Assembly (NCBI GenBank): GCA_945937855.1
Contig: CAMEUC010000019.1
Span: 1-13,124, forward strand
Direction: 5' to 3'
Source: an uncultured Clostridium sp.
GTDB taxonomy: Bacteria; Bacillota; Clostridia; TANB77; CAG-508
DNA: 13,124 nucleotides
Both the position numbers and the translations under genes were made by a program. Of this stretch, positions 6,125-13,124 are shown piece by piece. The first letter of the stretch is position 1, and each line of letters starts with the position of its first letter. The notes under the pieces are model-generated. The model had not been told where the DNA came from. It did no database searches and saw nothing but the letters and a program-made list of their open reading frames with translations.

Positions 6125-7283
6125 CTAAATTTTCTCTGCATGTCTTGAAATGTTCAGCAAAATTCCTACTGCACACAATAATATTATAAGCGATGTTCCT
6201 CCATAACTAAAGAAAGGAAGTGCGATACCTGTTACTGGCATTGAAGATGTAACAACTGCTATATTTATAATTGCTTGTAATCCTATTAAAGAAGTAATTC
6301 CAATTGCAAGTAAGCTTCCAAACATATCTGGAGCTCTCATACTAATTATTACACCTCTCCAAACGAATAGCAAAAATAGTATTATAACTGCTGCACACCC
6401 TACAAAACCTAATTCTTCTGCCAACACTGCAAAAATAAAGTCATTGTGTGGTTCTGATATGTATAAATATTTTTGCGTACTGTTTCCGAGTCCTACTCCA
6501 AAAAGTCCTCCGGACCCAATTGCATATAAACTTTGTATTATCTGCCAACCATCACCTTGTGGGTCTTGCCATGGATTTATAAAAGAATAAATTCTTGCTA
6601 ATCTAAAACTTCCTATATGGAAAAATTTAGCTAAAATATACATTCCTCCAAGCAAACCACCTGCTCCAATTGAACCAAATAGAGCAAAATGTGAAAATTT
6701 TGTTCCAGCTGCTATCATCATAACCGATAAAACTAAAATTATTATTACAGATGCACTAAAATGTGATTGTACTACTAATAAAATTACTATTGGTGGAGCC
6801 ATAAAACATATAATTGGTTTAAAGAACCCTTTCCATACATGTTTTAATTCATCTCTATGTTTGCTTAAATATACTGCGAAAAATAGTATTAATCCTAATT
6901 TTGTAATTTCAGATGGTTGTGCAGACCCAAATATAGGTAATTTAATCCATCTTCTTGCCCCATTAATTTCTTTTCCTAATCCCGGAACTAATACTAATAA
7001 TAAAATAGCGACAGAAAACACATACACAATTTTATAGTATTTTTCATATTTTCTATAATCTATTTTAGAAATAATAAGCATAGCTACAATTCCAATGCAT
7101 GCTGAAATTGCTTGTTTATAAACATATGTATAACTGCTTCCTGTTGTAGATAATGAAGATGGTGAACTTGCTGATAGTACCATTATAATTCCGCATACCT
7201 AGCAAAATTAGTACTATTATAAATAGCACAAAGTCAAATGATTTATTTACTTCTTTTTTATTTTTTTTAGCCTTTTGTACCAT
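6125..7283 (-). CDS. ftsW: FtsW, septal SEDS glycosyltransferase, apparent frameshift near 5' end
   Basis: FtsW polymerises lipid II at the division septum together with a class B penicillin-binding protein. The long frame begins at ATG 7183, gives 352 residues and starts abruptly with MVLSASSPSS, which in normal FtsW follows the first membrane helix. That missing start is present upstream: ATG 7283, with AGAGGAG before it and 18 bp after the mraY stop, encodes MVQKAKKNKKEV, then FDFVLFIIVLILLGM, a typical first helix. The two parts are in different frames and join near 7190-7196. The span is 1159 bases, one more than a multiple of three. Without correction, the upstream frame stops at 7116-7118. 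The rest is intact, with about nine membrane segments and the C-terminal signature PVTGIALPFFSYGGTSL. SpoVE is the alternative name within this family. Confidence 0.9.
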
Positions 7284-7301
7284 ATTCTCCTCTTTCTTAC
7301 C

Positions 7302-8282
7302 TTAAATTCCACAAAGTCCTATTATGCAAAGCATTAGTGTTAGTATACTAAATATTGAAACTACTTTATTCTCATTCCATCCAGATAATTCAAAATGGTG
7401 ATGCAATGGTGCCATTTTGAAAAGTCTCTTTCCTCCTGTTTTTTTAAAGTATAAAACTTGTAATACTACAGATATTGTTTCGACTACTGGAATAGCTGCT
7501 ATAAGCAATAGTAATAAAGGCATTTTTAAATATAGTGCCATTGCAGCTATGACTCCTCCTAATAGCAGTGAACCTGTATCTCCCATAAAGACCTTTGCAA
7601 CATTTAAATTGAAAATTAAAAATCCTAAACATGCACCTACTATAATACTTCCAAAAACTATTATTTCTTTTACATCTAAAATAATTGCAATAACAGTTAA
7701 ACAAGTTACTATAATTGCAGATACACTTGTACTTAGTCCATCTATCCCATCTGTTAAATTAACAGCATTTGTGGTAGCTAGAATTACAAATATCGCAAAT
7801 GGAATATAAATCCAAGTTGAAACATTAACATATATTTTTAAAAATGGTATGTATGTTTCAGTTCCTAAGTTTAAAACCTTCATTATATAAAAAGTATAAC
7901 CTACTGCAATTATAAGAAGCCCAAGCATTTTACTAGACGGTTTTAATCCTTTTGTATTTCTTAGAACAAGTTTTTTATAATCATCTATAAATCCAATTGC
8001 TCCAAAACCTATTGTTATAATTAATAGCGGTAATATTCTTTTTGCAACTTCTATCTCACTATGGTAATAATATATAATTCCGCCTATTGTTCCAATAATA
8101 ATTCCTAATGCAATTATTATTCCTCCCATAGTAGGTGTTCCTTTTTTAGAAAAGTGAGATTCTGGTCCCTCTTCTCTTTCTATTTGCCCTATTTTAAACT
8201 TCCTTAATATTGGTATTATGAATATTGATAATAATATTGTTGCTATAAAAGATACAAACAATATCCTCGTTTGAAAATACAA
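7302..8282 (-). CDS. mraY: MraY, phospho-MurNAc-pentapeptide translocase (lipid I synthase)
   Basis: An integral membrane enzyme of 326 residues that transfers phospho-MurNAc-pentapeptide to undecaprenyl phosphate. Catalytic Asp motifs are present: FIDDYKK (D100, D101), NLTDGIDGL (D178, D181) and FMGDTGS (D235). APLHHHFELSGW (291-302) is the MraY-specific histidine motif, and GTPTMGG (48-54) and RNTKGLKPSSK (108-118) also match. About ten membrane segments are visible. The start was placed at TTG 8282 because GAGGGGG sits eight bases upstream, and a 326-residue product is normal for the family. The frame continues to a GTG at 8315, but that codon lies inside an inverted repeat. It follows murE after about 90 bp and precedes ftsW by 18 bp, so one operon is likely. 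Confidence 0.96.
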   Translation of the reverse strand: MYFQTRILFVSFIATILLSIFIIPILRKFKIGQIEREEGPESHFSKKGTPTMGGIIIALGIIIGTIGGIIYYYHSEIEVAKRILPLLIITIGFGAIGFIDDYKKLVLRNTKGLKPSSKMLGLLIIAVGYTFYIMKVLNLGTETYIPFLKIYVNVSTWIYIPFAIFVILATTNAVNLTDGIDGLSTSVSAIIVTCLTVIAIILDVKEIIVFGSIIVGACLGFLIFNLNVAKVFMGDTGSLLLGGVIAAMALYLKMPLLLLLIAAIPVVETISVVLQVLYFKKTGGKRLFKMAPLHHHFELSGWNENKVVSIFSILTLMLCIIGLCGI

Positions 8283-8312
8283 CTTTTGTTCCCCCTCACG
8301 CTTTTTTTTGGG

Positions 8313-8371
8313 CACCTGTGGGCAGTGCCCCTACGCTCTAAAGGCAATTTTAATTGCGTCTGCCTACAGGT
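8313..8371. repeat. Hairpin repeat, family B (GTAGGGGCA type), between murE and mraY
   Basis: ACCTGTGGGCAG (8314-8325) pairs with CTGCCTACAGGT (8360-8371), with one non-Watson-Crick position. A small inner hairpin GCAAT...ATTGC lies near 8344-8357. TGCCCCTAC (8326-8334) is the reverse complement of the GTAGGGGCA end seen at 12142-12150. One arm abuts the murE stop codon directly and the other covers the false GTG start of mraY. It is much more GC-rich than its surroundings and looks inserted into the operon where murF often lies. Confidence 0.7.
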
Positions 8372-9835
8372 CTATCCAATTATTTTTTTGATTATTTTTC
8401 TTTCGTCATATGGATATTTTTCACCATTTATTTCTTGATATGTTTCGTGACCTTTTCCTGCTAGCACTATAATATCATTTTTATTTGCTATTTCTATTGC
8501 ATGTTTTATCGCTTCTGTTCTATCTACTATTGCAACATATTTACCTTTTGTTTTTATTATTCCTTCTTCTATTTGTTTTACTATATTTTCAGGCTTTTCT
8601 GTTCTAGGGTTATCCGATGTTATTATCGTAAAATCTGCTATTTTCCCAGAGATTTCACCCATTATCGGACGTTTCCCTGGGTCTCTATCTCCTCCACATC
8701 CAAATACAGAAATTACTCTTCCTCTAGTATAACTTTTTACTGCATTTAATATGCTTTGTAAGCTTTCAGGTGAATGAGCATAATCTATCATTATAGTTAG
8801 TCCTTTTTTGTTATCTACAAGTTCACTTCTTCCCGGAACTCTTACTTCTAATAATGCTTCTTTAATTTCTTCTGCATTTGCTCCTAAATTTTCTGCTATT
8901 GCAATTGCTGCTAATGAATTATATACACTAAACCTTCCTGGTATGCCTGTTTTTACTCTTTCATTTTTTCCACCAATTTTAACTTTAAAGTCTACACTAG
9001 AGTTTGTAACAGTTATATCTTTAGCAATAAAATTTGCTTCATTATCTATCCCATAAGTTCTTATATCACATTCTGGTAATATTTTTTTAACCTTTGCAAC
9101 ATGGAAATCATCATTATTTATAAAACTTGTTTTTGCTTGTTTTATTAATAATAACTTTGAGTTAAAATAGTCTTCCATATCTGGATGTTCTTTTGGACTA
9201 ATATGGTCTTCTGAGAAATTTGTAAATACAGCATAATCAAATTCGCATCCATCAACTCTATGTAGTTTTAAGCTTTGAGAAGAAACCTCCATAACAACTG
9301 TATCTACTTTTTCTTCTACCATTTGGCTAAATAATTTTTGTAATTCTAAGCTTTCTGGTGTTGTTCTACTACTTTCTCCTAAATTTTTATTTCCTATGTA
9401 ATTTGCGACAGTTCCAATCAATCCTACTTTATTTCCATGTTTTTCTAGAATTGATTTTAACATAAATGTTGTTGTTGTCTTTCCTTTTGTTCCTGTTATT
9501 CCTATTAGCTTAAATTTTCTAGATGGATTGCCATAAAAATTGCAAGCCATTTTTGCAAGTGCCACTCTTGCATCTGGCACCATAATAATACTAGTATCTT
9601 CATTAACATCTGTTTTTTTTAGTTTTGTTCCTTCTTCTATTACTATTGCTATCGCGCCATTATCAACCGATTGTTTTATGTATAAGCTTCCATCTACATC
9701 AAAGCCTTTTATGGCAACAAACATTCCATTTGGTTTTATCTTTCTAGAATCACTTTCTATCATATCTATATTTAAACTTAAATCTGCTTTTGCTTTTATT
9801 CCATCAATTCCACTTAAAATTGTTCTTAACTCCAT
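8372..9835 (-). CDS. murE: MurE, UDP-MurNAc-tripeptide synthetase (meso-DAP type)
   Basis: A 487-residue cytoplasmic ATP-dependent ligase that adds the third amino acid to UDP-MurNAc-L-Ala-D-Glu. The ATP loop GTKGKTTT is at 115-122; TTPESLELQ (158-166), EVSSQSLKLHRV (183-194) and FTNFSEDH (204-211) form the substrate and metal sites; and K227 in YFNSK is the likely carbamylated lysine. DNPR at 408-411 is the motif of enzymes that add meso-diaminopimelate rather than lysine. Length and domain order are normal. ATG 9835 is preceded by GGGAAGGTGG. It is the first gene of the cluster murE-mraY-ftsW-murG and has a possible promoter at 9871-9899. The family B repeat starts right at its stop codon, and no murF follows. 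Confidence 0.97.
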   Translation of the reverse strand: MELRTILSGIDGIKAKADLSLNIDMIESDSRKIKPNGMFVAIKGFDVDGSLYIKQSVDNGAIAIVIEEGTKLKKTDVNEDTSIIMVPDARVALAKMACNFYGNPSRKFKLIGITGTKGKTTTTFMLKSILEKHGNKVGLIGTVANYIGNKNLGESSRTTPESLELQKLFSQMVEEKVDTVVMEVSSQSLKLHRVDGCEFDYAVFTNFSEDHISPKEHPDMEDYFNSKLLLIKQAKTSFINNDDFHVAKVKKILPECDIRTYGIDNEANFIAKDITVTNSSVDFKVKIGGKNERVKTGIPGRFSVYNSLAAIAIAENLGANAEEIKEALLEVRVPGRSELVDNKKGLTIMIDYAHSPESLQSILNAVKSYTRGRVISVFGCGGDRDPGKRPIMGEISGKIADFTIITSDNPRTEKPENIVKQIEEGIIKTKGKYVAIVDRTEAIKHAIEIANKNDIIVLAGKGHETYQEINGEKYPYDERKIIKKIIG

Positions 9836-9870
9836 TTAGCCACCTTCCCTTAGTTTTATATTACTATCAT

Positions 9871-9899
9871 ATTATATAATTAATTTACTATTTTGTATA
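9871..9899 (-). promoter_or_regulatory. Possible promoter of the murE cluster
   Basis: On the minus strand TATACA (9894-9899) is followed after 17 bp by a perfect TATAAT (9871-9876), between the upstream terminator and murE. The -35 box is weak. A promoter is expected here, because the preceding gene ends in an intrinsic terminator. Confidence 0.45.
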
Positions 9900-9921
9900 G
9901 TTTTTTTAGGAAATTTTTAGC

Positions 9922-9954
9922 AAAAAAATAGAGATTAAAACTAATCCCTATTTT
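9922..9954 (-). terminator. Intrinsic terminator after the flavodiiron gene
   Basis: On the minus strand a stem of about 13 bp forms between AAAATAGGGATTA and TAATCTCTATTTT (one G-U pair), with a 4-base loop and a run of seven T's at the 3' side. It lies about 30 bases past the flavodiiron stop codon and separates that gene from murE. Confidence 0.85.
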
Positions 9955-9982
9955 AATATATTCCATATTTTATATAAAATGA

Positions 9983-11140
9983 TTATAAAATTTCTTTAAC
10001 TAGAGCTTCCATTTTTTCCTTTGATTCGTCATTTAATCTGGTTTTTATTGTAACTACTGTATTGCATATTTTTATATCTTTCATATCTTTTATTAAATCT
10101 TTCATAAGTTTTGCTGCCATAGGTGCCCATGATCCATTTTCTATTATTCCTATTTTTCTATTTTGATAATTTTTATGTTTTAAATGTCTTAAAAATTTTT
10201 CTGTAGTTGGAAATAATCCTGCATCATATGTTGGAGAAGCAATAATTAATTTATCATATCTAAAAGCATCTTCAATAGTTTCTGCCATGTCATCTCTTGC
10301 TAAGTCACTTACAACTACTTTTTTTGCACCATTTTCTTTTAGCATTTCTTCTAGTTTTTCTACTGCTTTTCTTGTATTTCCATGAATAGAATTATATGCT
10401 ATTAATACACCATCATCTTCTGGTTTATAGCTACTCCATATATCATATTTATTTATATAATAGCTTAAATTATCTTTTAGAATAGGTCCATGTAATGGGC
10501 ATATCATTTTTATATCTAAGACTGCCACTTTTTTTAATAATTGTTGAACTTGTGCCCCATATTTTCCTACAATGTTAATGTAATATCTTCTAGCCTCACA
10601 TGTCCAATCTTCTTCAGTGTCTAAGGTTCCAAACTTTCCAAATCCATCTGCACTAAATAAAATTTTTTCTGTTTGTTCATATGTTACCATTACCTCAGGC
10701 CAGTGAACCATAGGAGCCATAAAGAATTGTAGTTTATGCTCTCCTATATCTATAATATCTCCTTCTTTTACAACAACATATCTACTAGATAAATCTAAAT
10801 CAAAAAATTGCTTCATCATACTTGCAGTTTTTTGGTTTAATATAATTTTCATGTCTGGATATTTCTCTGCTAATAATTGTATGTTAGCAGAATGATCTGG
10901 CTCTAAATGTGAAATTACTAAATAATCTACTTTTTTACCATGTAATGTTTCTCCTATATTTTCGAACCATTCATTAGTTGCTCTTTTATCAACTGTATCC
11001 ATTACAACAATTTTTTCATCCTTAATTATATATGAATTGTATGACACTCCATTTGGAATAATATATTGACTTTCGAATAAATCTAAAGTCTTATCATTTA
11101 CCCCTATATATTCTATTTTATCGGTTACATTAAATCTCAT
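9983..11140 (-). CDS. Class A flavodiiron protein (oxygen and/or NO reductase)
   Basis: A 385-residue cytoplasmic enzyme of the FprA / rubredoxin:oxygen oxidoreductase family, which reduces O2 to water or NO to N2O in anaerobes. The N-terminal metallo-beta-lactamase-like domain (about 1-240) keeps all diiron ligands: H78, E80, D82 and H83 in HLEPDH, then H146, D165 and H217 (CPLHGP). The C-terminal flavodoxin domain (about 243-385) has the FMN phosphate loop NSIHGNTRK (250-258). No rubredoxin or flavin-reductase domain is fused, so an external electron donor is needed. ATG 11140 fits the AGGAAGGTGG ribosome binding site; the in-frame GTG at 11149 overlaps it. With its own promoter (11167-11196) and terminator it forms a single-gene unit. 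Use in O2 versus NO defence cannot be told from the sequence. Confidence 0.95.
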   Translation of the reverse strand: MRFNVTDKIEYIGVNDKTLDLFESQYIIPNGVSYNSYIIKDEKIVVMDTVDKRATNEWFENIGETLHGKKVDYLVISHLEPDHSANIQLLAEKYPDMKIILNQKTASMMKQFFDLDLSSRYVVVKEGDIIDIGEHKLQFFMAPMVHWPEVMVTYEQTEKILFSADGFGKFGTLDTEEDWTCEARRYYINIVGKYGAQVQQLLKKVAVLDIKMICPLHGPILKDNLSYYINKYDIWSSYKPEDDGVLIAYNSIHGNTRKAVEKLEEMLKENGAKKVVVSDLARDDMAETIEDAFRYDKLIIASPTYDAGLFPTTEKFLRHLKHKNYQNRKIGIIENGSWAPMAAKLMKDLIKDMKDIKICNTVVTIKTRLNDESKEKMEALVKEIL

Positions 11141-11166
11141 TTTATCCACCTTCCTCTTTTGTTAGA

Positions 11167-11196
11167 AGTATACCACATATTAGCATTTATTTTCAA
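11167..11196 (-). promoter_or_regulatory. Promoter of the flavodiiron gene
   Basis: On the minus strand TTGAAA (11191-11196) is followed after 18 bp by TATACT (11167-11172), about 27 bases upstream of the ATG. It gives a short leader with no obvious operator. Confidence 0.65.
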
Positions 11197-11210
11197 TATT
11201 TATATGTTTT

Positions 11211-11933
11211 CTATTTTTTCTTATTTATTTCTACTAAACTGTCAAAGAAATCATCTGTTAATTTCTCTTCCAAGATATATGTTCCATTTTTATATCTTAG
11301 AATATAATCATTCGAAATTACATCTTTAAGGTCTTTGGGAATATCGACTTCTTCAAAAATAACATTATTATTTTTATTTTGTAGATATGCACCATGTAAA
11401 CTCAAATTAACAACTTGATATAAACAATCTTCTTCTCTATACTTATCTAGTTCATCATTTTGCTTATTTGCTATTTCCTTAACACTATCTTCAATTTTAT
11501 TCATAATATCTTTGGTACTTTCTTCATCTATTATAAATTTATTATTAACTTTTTTAATAACTTTATCTACTGATATATTTTTAGGTAATTCTTCTTTAGA
11601 TAAGAAAAACGAGTTTCGTTCACCTATATTATTAAATTCAAGAATTTTATAAGTATCTTTAAAATCATTTTTATATGAAATATAGTACAATTTTTCTTCA
11701 TTTTCTAATCCTTTTGCATATTTTTGTAATATTTCATTACGTTTTGATATTAAACTACATGAAGAATCATATGTTAATTTATATTCTTTTTCTATATCTT
11801 CAATATTCATTGTTTTATTTTTTGCCTTTTCTTTAAAATTATTAGATAATTCTTCTATAAATCCATTTATTTCTCTTTTTACCTCCATATTTTTTAGATT
11901 ATTTTCTAAATTCTTAAAGAAACTTAAATTCAA
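11211..11933 (-). CDS. Unrecognised 240-residue soluble protein
   Basis: I do not recognise this protein. It has no membrane segment or signal peptide and is rich in Lys, Glu and Asn. The first part (about 1-90) is predicted helical and charged, with LENNLKNMEVKREI and FKEKAKNKT. A middle helical stretch is at about 138-165 (STKDIMNKIEDSVKEI). The C-terminal third, with NLSLHGAYLQN and YILRYKNGTYILEEKL, looks like strands. C58 and C170 are the only cysteines. The start is TTG at 11933 with GTGAGG just upstream; the next ATG (11888) has no ribosome binding site. A good promoter lies at 12020-12048, so it is transcribed on its own. Codon use resembles its neighbours. An open frame of this length plus a promoter and binding site makes it a real gene. 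Confidence 0.75.
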   Translation of the reverse strand: MNLSFFKNLENNLKNMEVKREINGFIEELSNNFKEKAKNKTMNIEDIEKEYKLTYDSSCSLISKRNEILQKYAKGLENEEKLYYISYKNDFKDTYKILEFNNIGERNSFFLSKEELPKNISVDKVIKKVNNKFIIDEESTKDIMNKIEDSVKEIANKQNDELDKYREEDCLYQVVNLSLHGAYLQNKNNNVIFEEVDIPKDLKDVISNDYILRYKNGTYILEEKLTDDFFDSLVEINKKK

Positions 11934-11979
11934 TAAACCTCACTCTCCTAGTTATGTTATTTTATTTTTTGGAATTAAT

Positions 11980-11999
11980 CTACCATTGACTAATAGTAG
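11980..11999 (-). other. Small hairpin in the leader of the unrecognised gene
   Basis: On the minus strand CTACTATT and AATGGTAG form an 8-bp stem with one G-U pair and a 4-base loop. It lies between the promoter and the ribosome binding site. There is no following T-run, so it is not a terminator. It could affect translation or transcript stability, or be chance. Confidence 0.35.
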
Positions 12000-12019
12000 A
12001 AAGATAAAAGACTAGTGTA

Positions 12020-12048
12020 ATTATAATATACTTTATTAAAAAATACAA
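12020..12048 (-). promoter_or_regulatory. Promoter of the unrecognised 240-residue gene
   Basis: On the minus strand TTGTAT (12043-12048) is followed after 17 bp by a perfect TATAAT (12020-12025). The start codon is about 85 bases further on. The rest of the 294-base gap up to the endonuclease stop holds the family B repeat at 12141-12197. Confidence 0.65.
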
Positions 12049-12140
12049 CAAACTCTCTAGATTTTTCAGTTTTCTAGGTTAATATTCAGCAGCCAACAAA
12101 TTAATTTCACAATTTGCAAATAACAACTTATTTTAAATTT

Positions 12141-12197
12141 TGTAGGGGCAAGGCTCCTTCCTTGCTCTGGTTAGGGACTTAAGCCCTGCCCCCTACA
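12141..12197. repeat. Hairpin repeat, family B (GTAGGGGCA type), downstream of the endonuclease gene
   Basis: TGTAGGGGCAAGGC (12141-12154) and GCCCTGCCCCCTACA (12183-12197) are imperfect inverted ends enclosing CTCCTTCCTTGCTCTGG and AGGGACTTAA. TTTTAAATTTT occurs on both sides (12131-12141 and 12199-12209), a possible target-site duplication, though low-complexity A/T sequence makes that weak. It is GC-rich against an AT-rich background. It follows the endonuclease stop codon by about 30 bases and may mark the end of that transcript, although no U-tract is seen. Confidence 0.7.
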
Positions 12198-12227
12198 GTT
12201 TTAAATTTTTAAGTACTACTTACTGAA

Positions 12228-12971
12228 CTATAACTTTTCTAGAGAGCTTTTTCCAGTTTTATAATCTATATTAATTCCAGGTTGCACATTATATACGTAC
12301 ACATTAAAACATACACCTTCGCCATTATCTTCTACAGAATATGCTTCTATTTCCACACCACTTGCTAAAAGACTATTTCCTTTAAAAATTGGCGTTACTC
12401 TATATAAAACATGATTTTCCTTATTCTCTCTAATATAATTTGCCACTTGATTTTCAAATGGTAACATTCCCTCAACATTAAAGTACCTAGTTCCAGTAAT
12501 TAGATTTAATTCATTTGCATTTTCTCCTGCTAATTGATGTCCTATTAAATGGCATCTATTATATAAATATTCTCCATTATATTTTTCTTGTTCCCACCCT
12601 GTTGGTTTTATATTACTAATATCTCCTCTTTCTTCTGTTGGCATTATTTCTTTACAAATATTTGCATATGCTACTCCGCATCTTCCTAAATCATCTAATT
12701 TACTGTATGTTTCAAAGCTTTCAGTTGTATAATCCTCTTCATTAAAATATGGTATATTATTATTTATAGTTATATAAATTTCATTTGTATAATCTGGAAT
12801 GTCGTCTATATTAAAATATGTAACAACTTCATTTGTAGTAGTATTATTTAATGTATTTTCTATGTTTTCATCAGTATTGTTAAAACACGCTAAAATTGCA
12901 CAAATTACAAATATTAATATAGCTAGCAATTGTTGTATTTTCTTTTTATTTTTACTTCTTCTTTTTCTCAT
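12228..12971 (-). CDS. DNA/RNA non-specific endonuclease with N-terminal membrane anchor or signal
   Basis: A 247-residue nuclease of the EndA/NucA beta-beta-alpha-metal type. A basic start (RKRRSKNKKK) is followed by a hydrophobic segment, about 13-29, that ends in ILAC. It could act as a signal anchor or, less surely, as a lipoprotein signal with C29 lipidated. An Asn/Thr-rich linker follows. The catalytic domain (about 50-247) has YNRCHLIGHQLAGENAN, where NRCH (138-141) stands where many members have DRGH; H141 is the expected general base and an Asn in NELNLITGTRYFN the metal ligand. The family degrades DNA and RNA outside the membrane for nutrition or DNA uptake; which applies here is unknown. 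The start is ATG 12971 with GAGGAAG upstream; a TTG at 12983 is in frame but lies before that site. The 150 bases beyond show no clear promoter or gene. Confidence 0.9.
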   Translation of the reverse strand: MRKRRSKNKKKIQQLLAILIFVICAILACFNNTDENIENTLNNTTTNEVVTYFNIDDIPDYTNEIYITINNNIPYFNEEDYTTESFETYSKLDDLGRCGVAYANICKEIMPTEERGDISNIKPTGWEQEKYNGEYLYNRCHLIGHQLAGENANELNLITGTRYFNVEGMLPFENQVANYIRENKENHVLYRVTPIFKGNSLLASGVEIEAYSVEDNGEGVCFNVYVYNVQPGINIDYKTGKSSLEKL

Positions 12972-13124
12972 TTGCTTCCTCAATCTTTCAAGGTCATTTT
13001 ATCATATTTTGTATAAATATAACACATGTTTTAGTATTTTTTTCAGACTGTTTCTATGCTTTTTTGACGGAGAAAAAAATCATTAGATGTGAAAATATAA
13101 TATCAGCCGTTTTGTATATTTTAT

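Noticed and set aside
7444..7704. 86-codon minus-strand frame within mraY
   Set aside because: It is a shifted frame inside a well-conserved mraY and has no family features.
12799..13086. 95-codon plus-strand frame
   Set aside because: It is antisense to the start of the endonuclease gene, composed mainly of Phe/Leu/Ser codons from reverse-complemented AT-rich DNA, and has no ribosome binding site.
12984..13124. Promoter for the endonuclease gene
   Set aside because: Boxes such as TATGAT and TAAAAT are present, but none has a credible -35 partner at 16-18 bp, so no site was called.

Overview
The window is strongly AT-rich, with short intergenic gaps, AGGAGG-type ribosome binding sites and sigma-A-like promoters. 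It looks like chromosomal DNA of an anaerobic low-GC Bacillota, most likely an uncultured Clostridia-type gut bacterium. Support comes from a stand-alone flavodiiron protein, a YitT membrane protein, a meso-diaminopimelate-type MurE (DNPR motif) and the rnc / Elp3-like radical SAM pairing. The taxonomic placement is inference. All genes except one small regulator lie on the minus strand, so transcription runs from high to low coordinates.

Reading in the direction of transcription: at 13.0-11.2 kb there is a membrane-anchored or secreted DNA/RNA non-specific endonuclease, then a 240-residue protein I do not recognise, with its own promoter. At 11.1-10.0 kb a flavodiiron protein with its own promoter and terminator forms a single-gene unit. 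From 9.8 to 4.9 kb is a reduced division/cell-wall (dcw) cluster, murE-mraY-ftsW-murG. It makes UDP-MurNAc-tripeptide, lipid I and lipid II, and polymerises glycan at the septum. murF and murD, which often sit between these genes, are absent. ftsW carries an apparent one-base frameshift near its 5' end. Downstream come rnc (RNase III) and an Elp3-like radical SAM enzyme. Beyond a hairpin repeat lies a divergent pair of small XRE-type DNA-binding proteins with a palindromic operator candidate, then yitT and an AlkD-type DNA alkylation repair gene.

The least ordinary content is intergenic. A GC-rich 19-bp sequence, CCCCGACGAGATTTGGCGG, occurs four times without a mismatch (7-25, 2591-2609, 4653-4671, 4866-4884). 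Two copies pair with a second, different end (TAGCCAAACGCAGGGG) to form long hairpin elements. Their ends are conserved, while their inner stems differ in sequence yet stay self-complementary. One element plus a solo end fills the leader just upstream of rnc. A second hairpin family (GTAGGGGCA core) sits between murE and mraY and again downstream of the endonuclease gene. A third inverted repeat (GAAGTG/GTGAGA type) lies between rnc and the radical SAM gene. No tRNA, rRNA, CRISPR array or transposase gene was seen.
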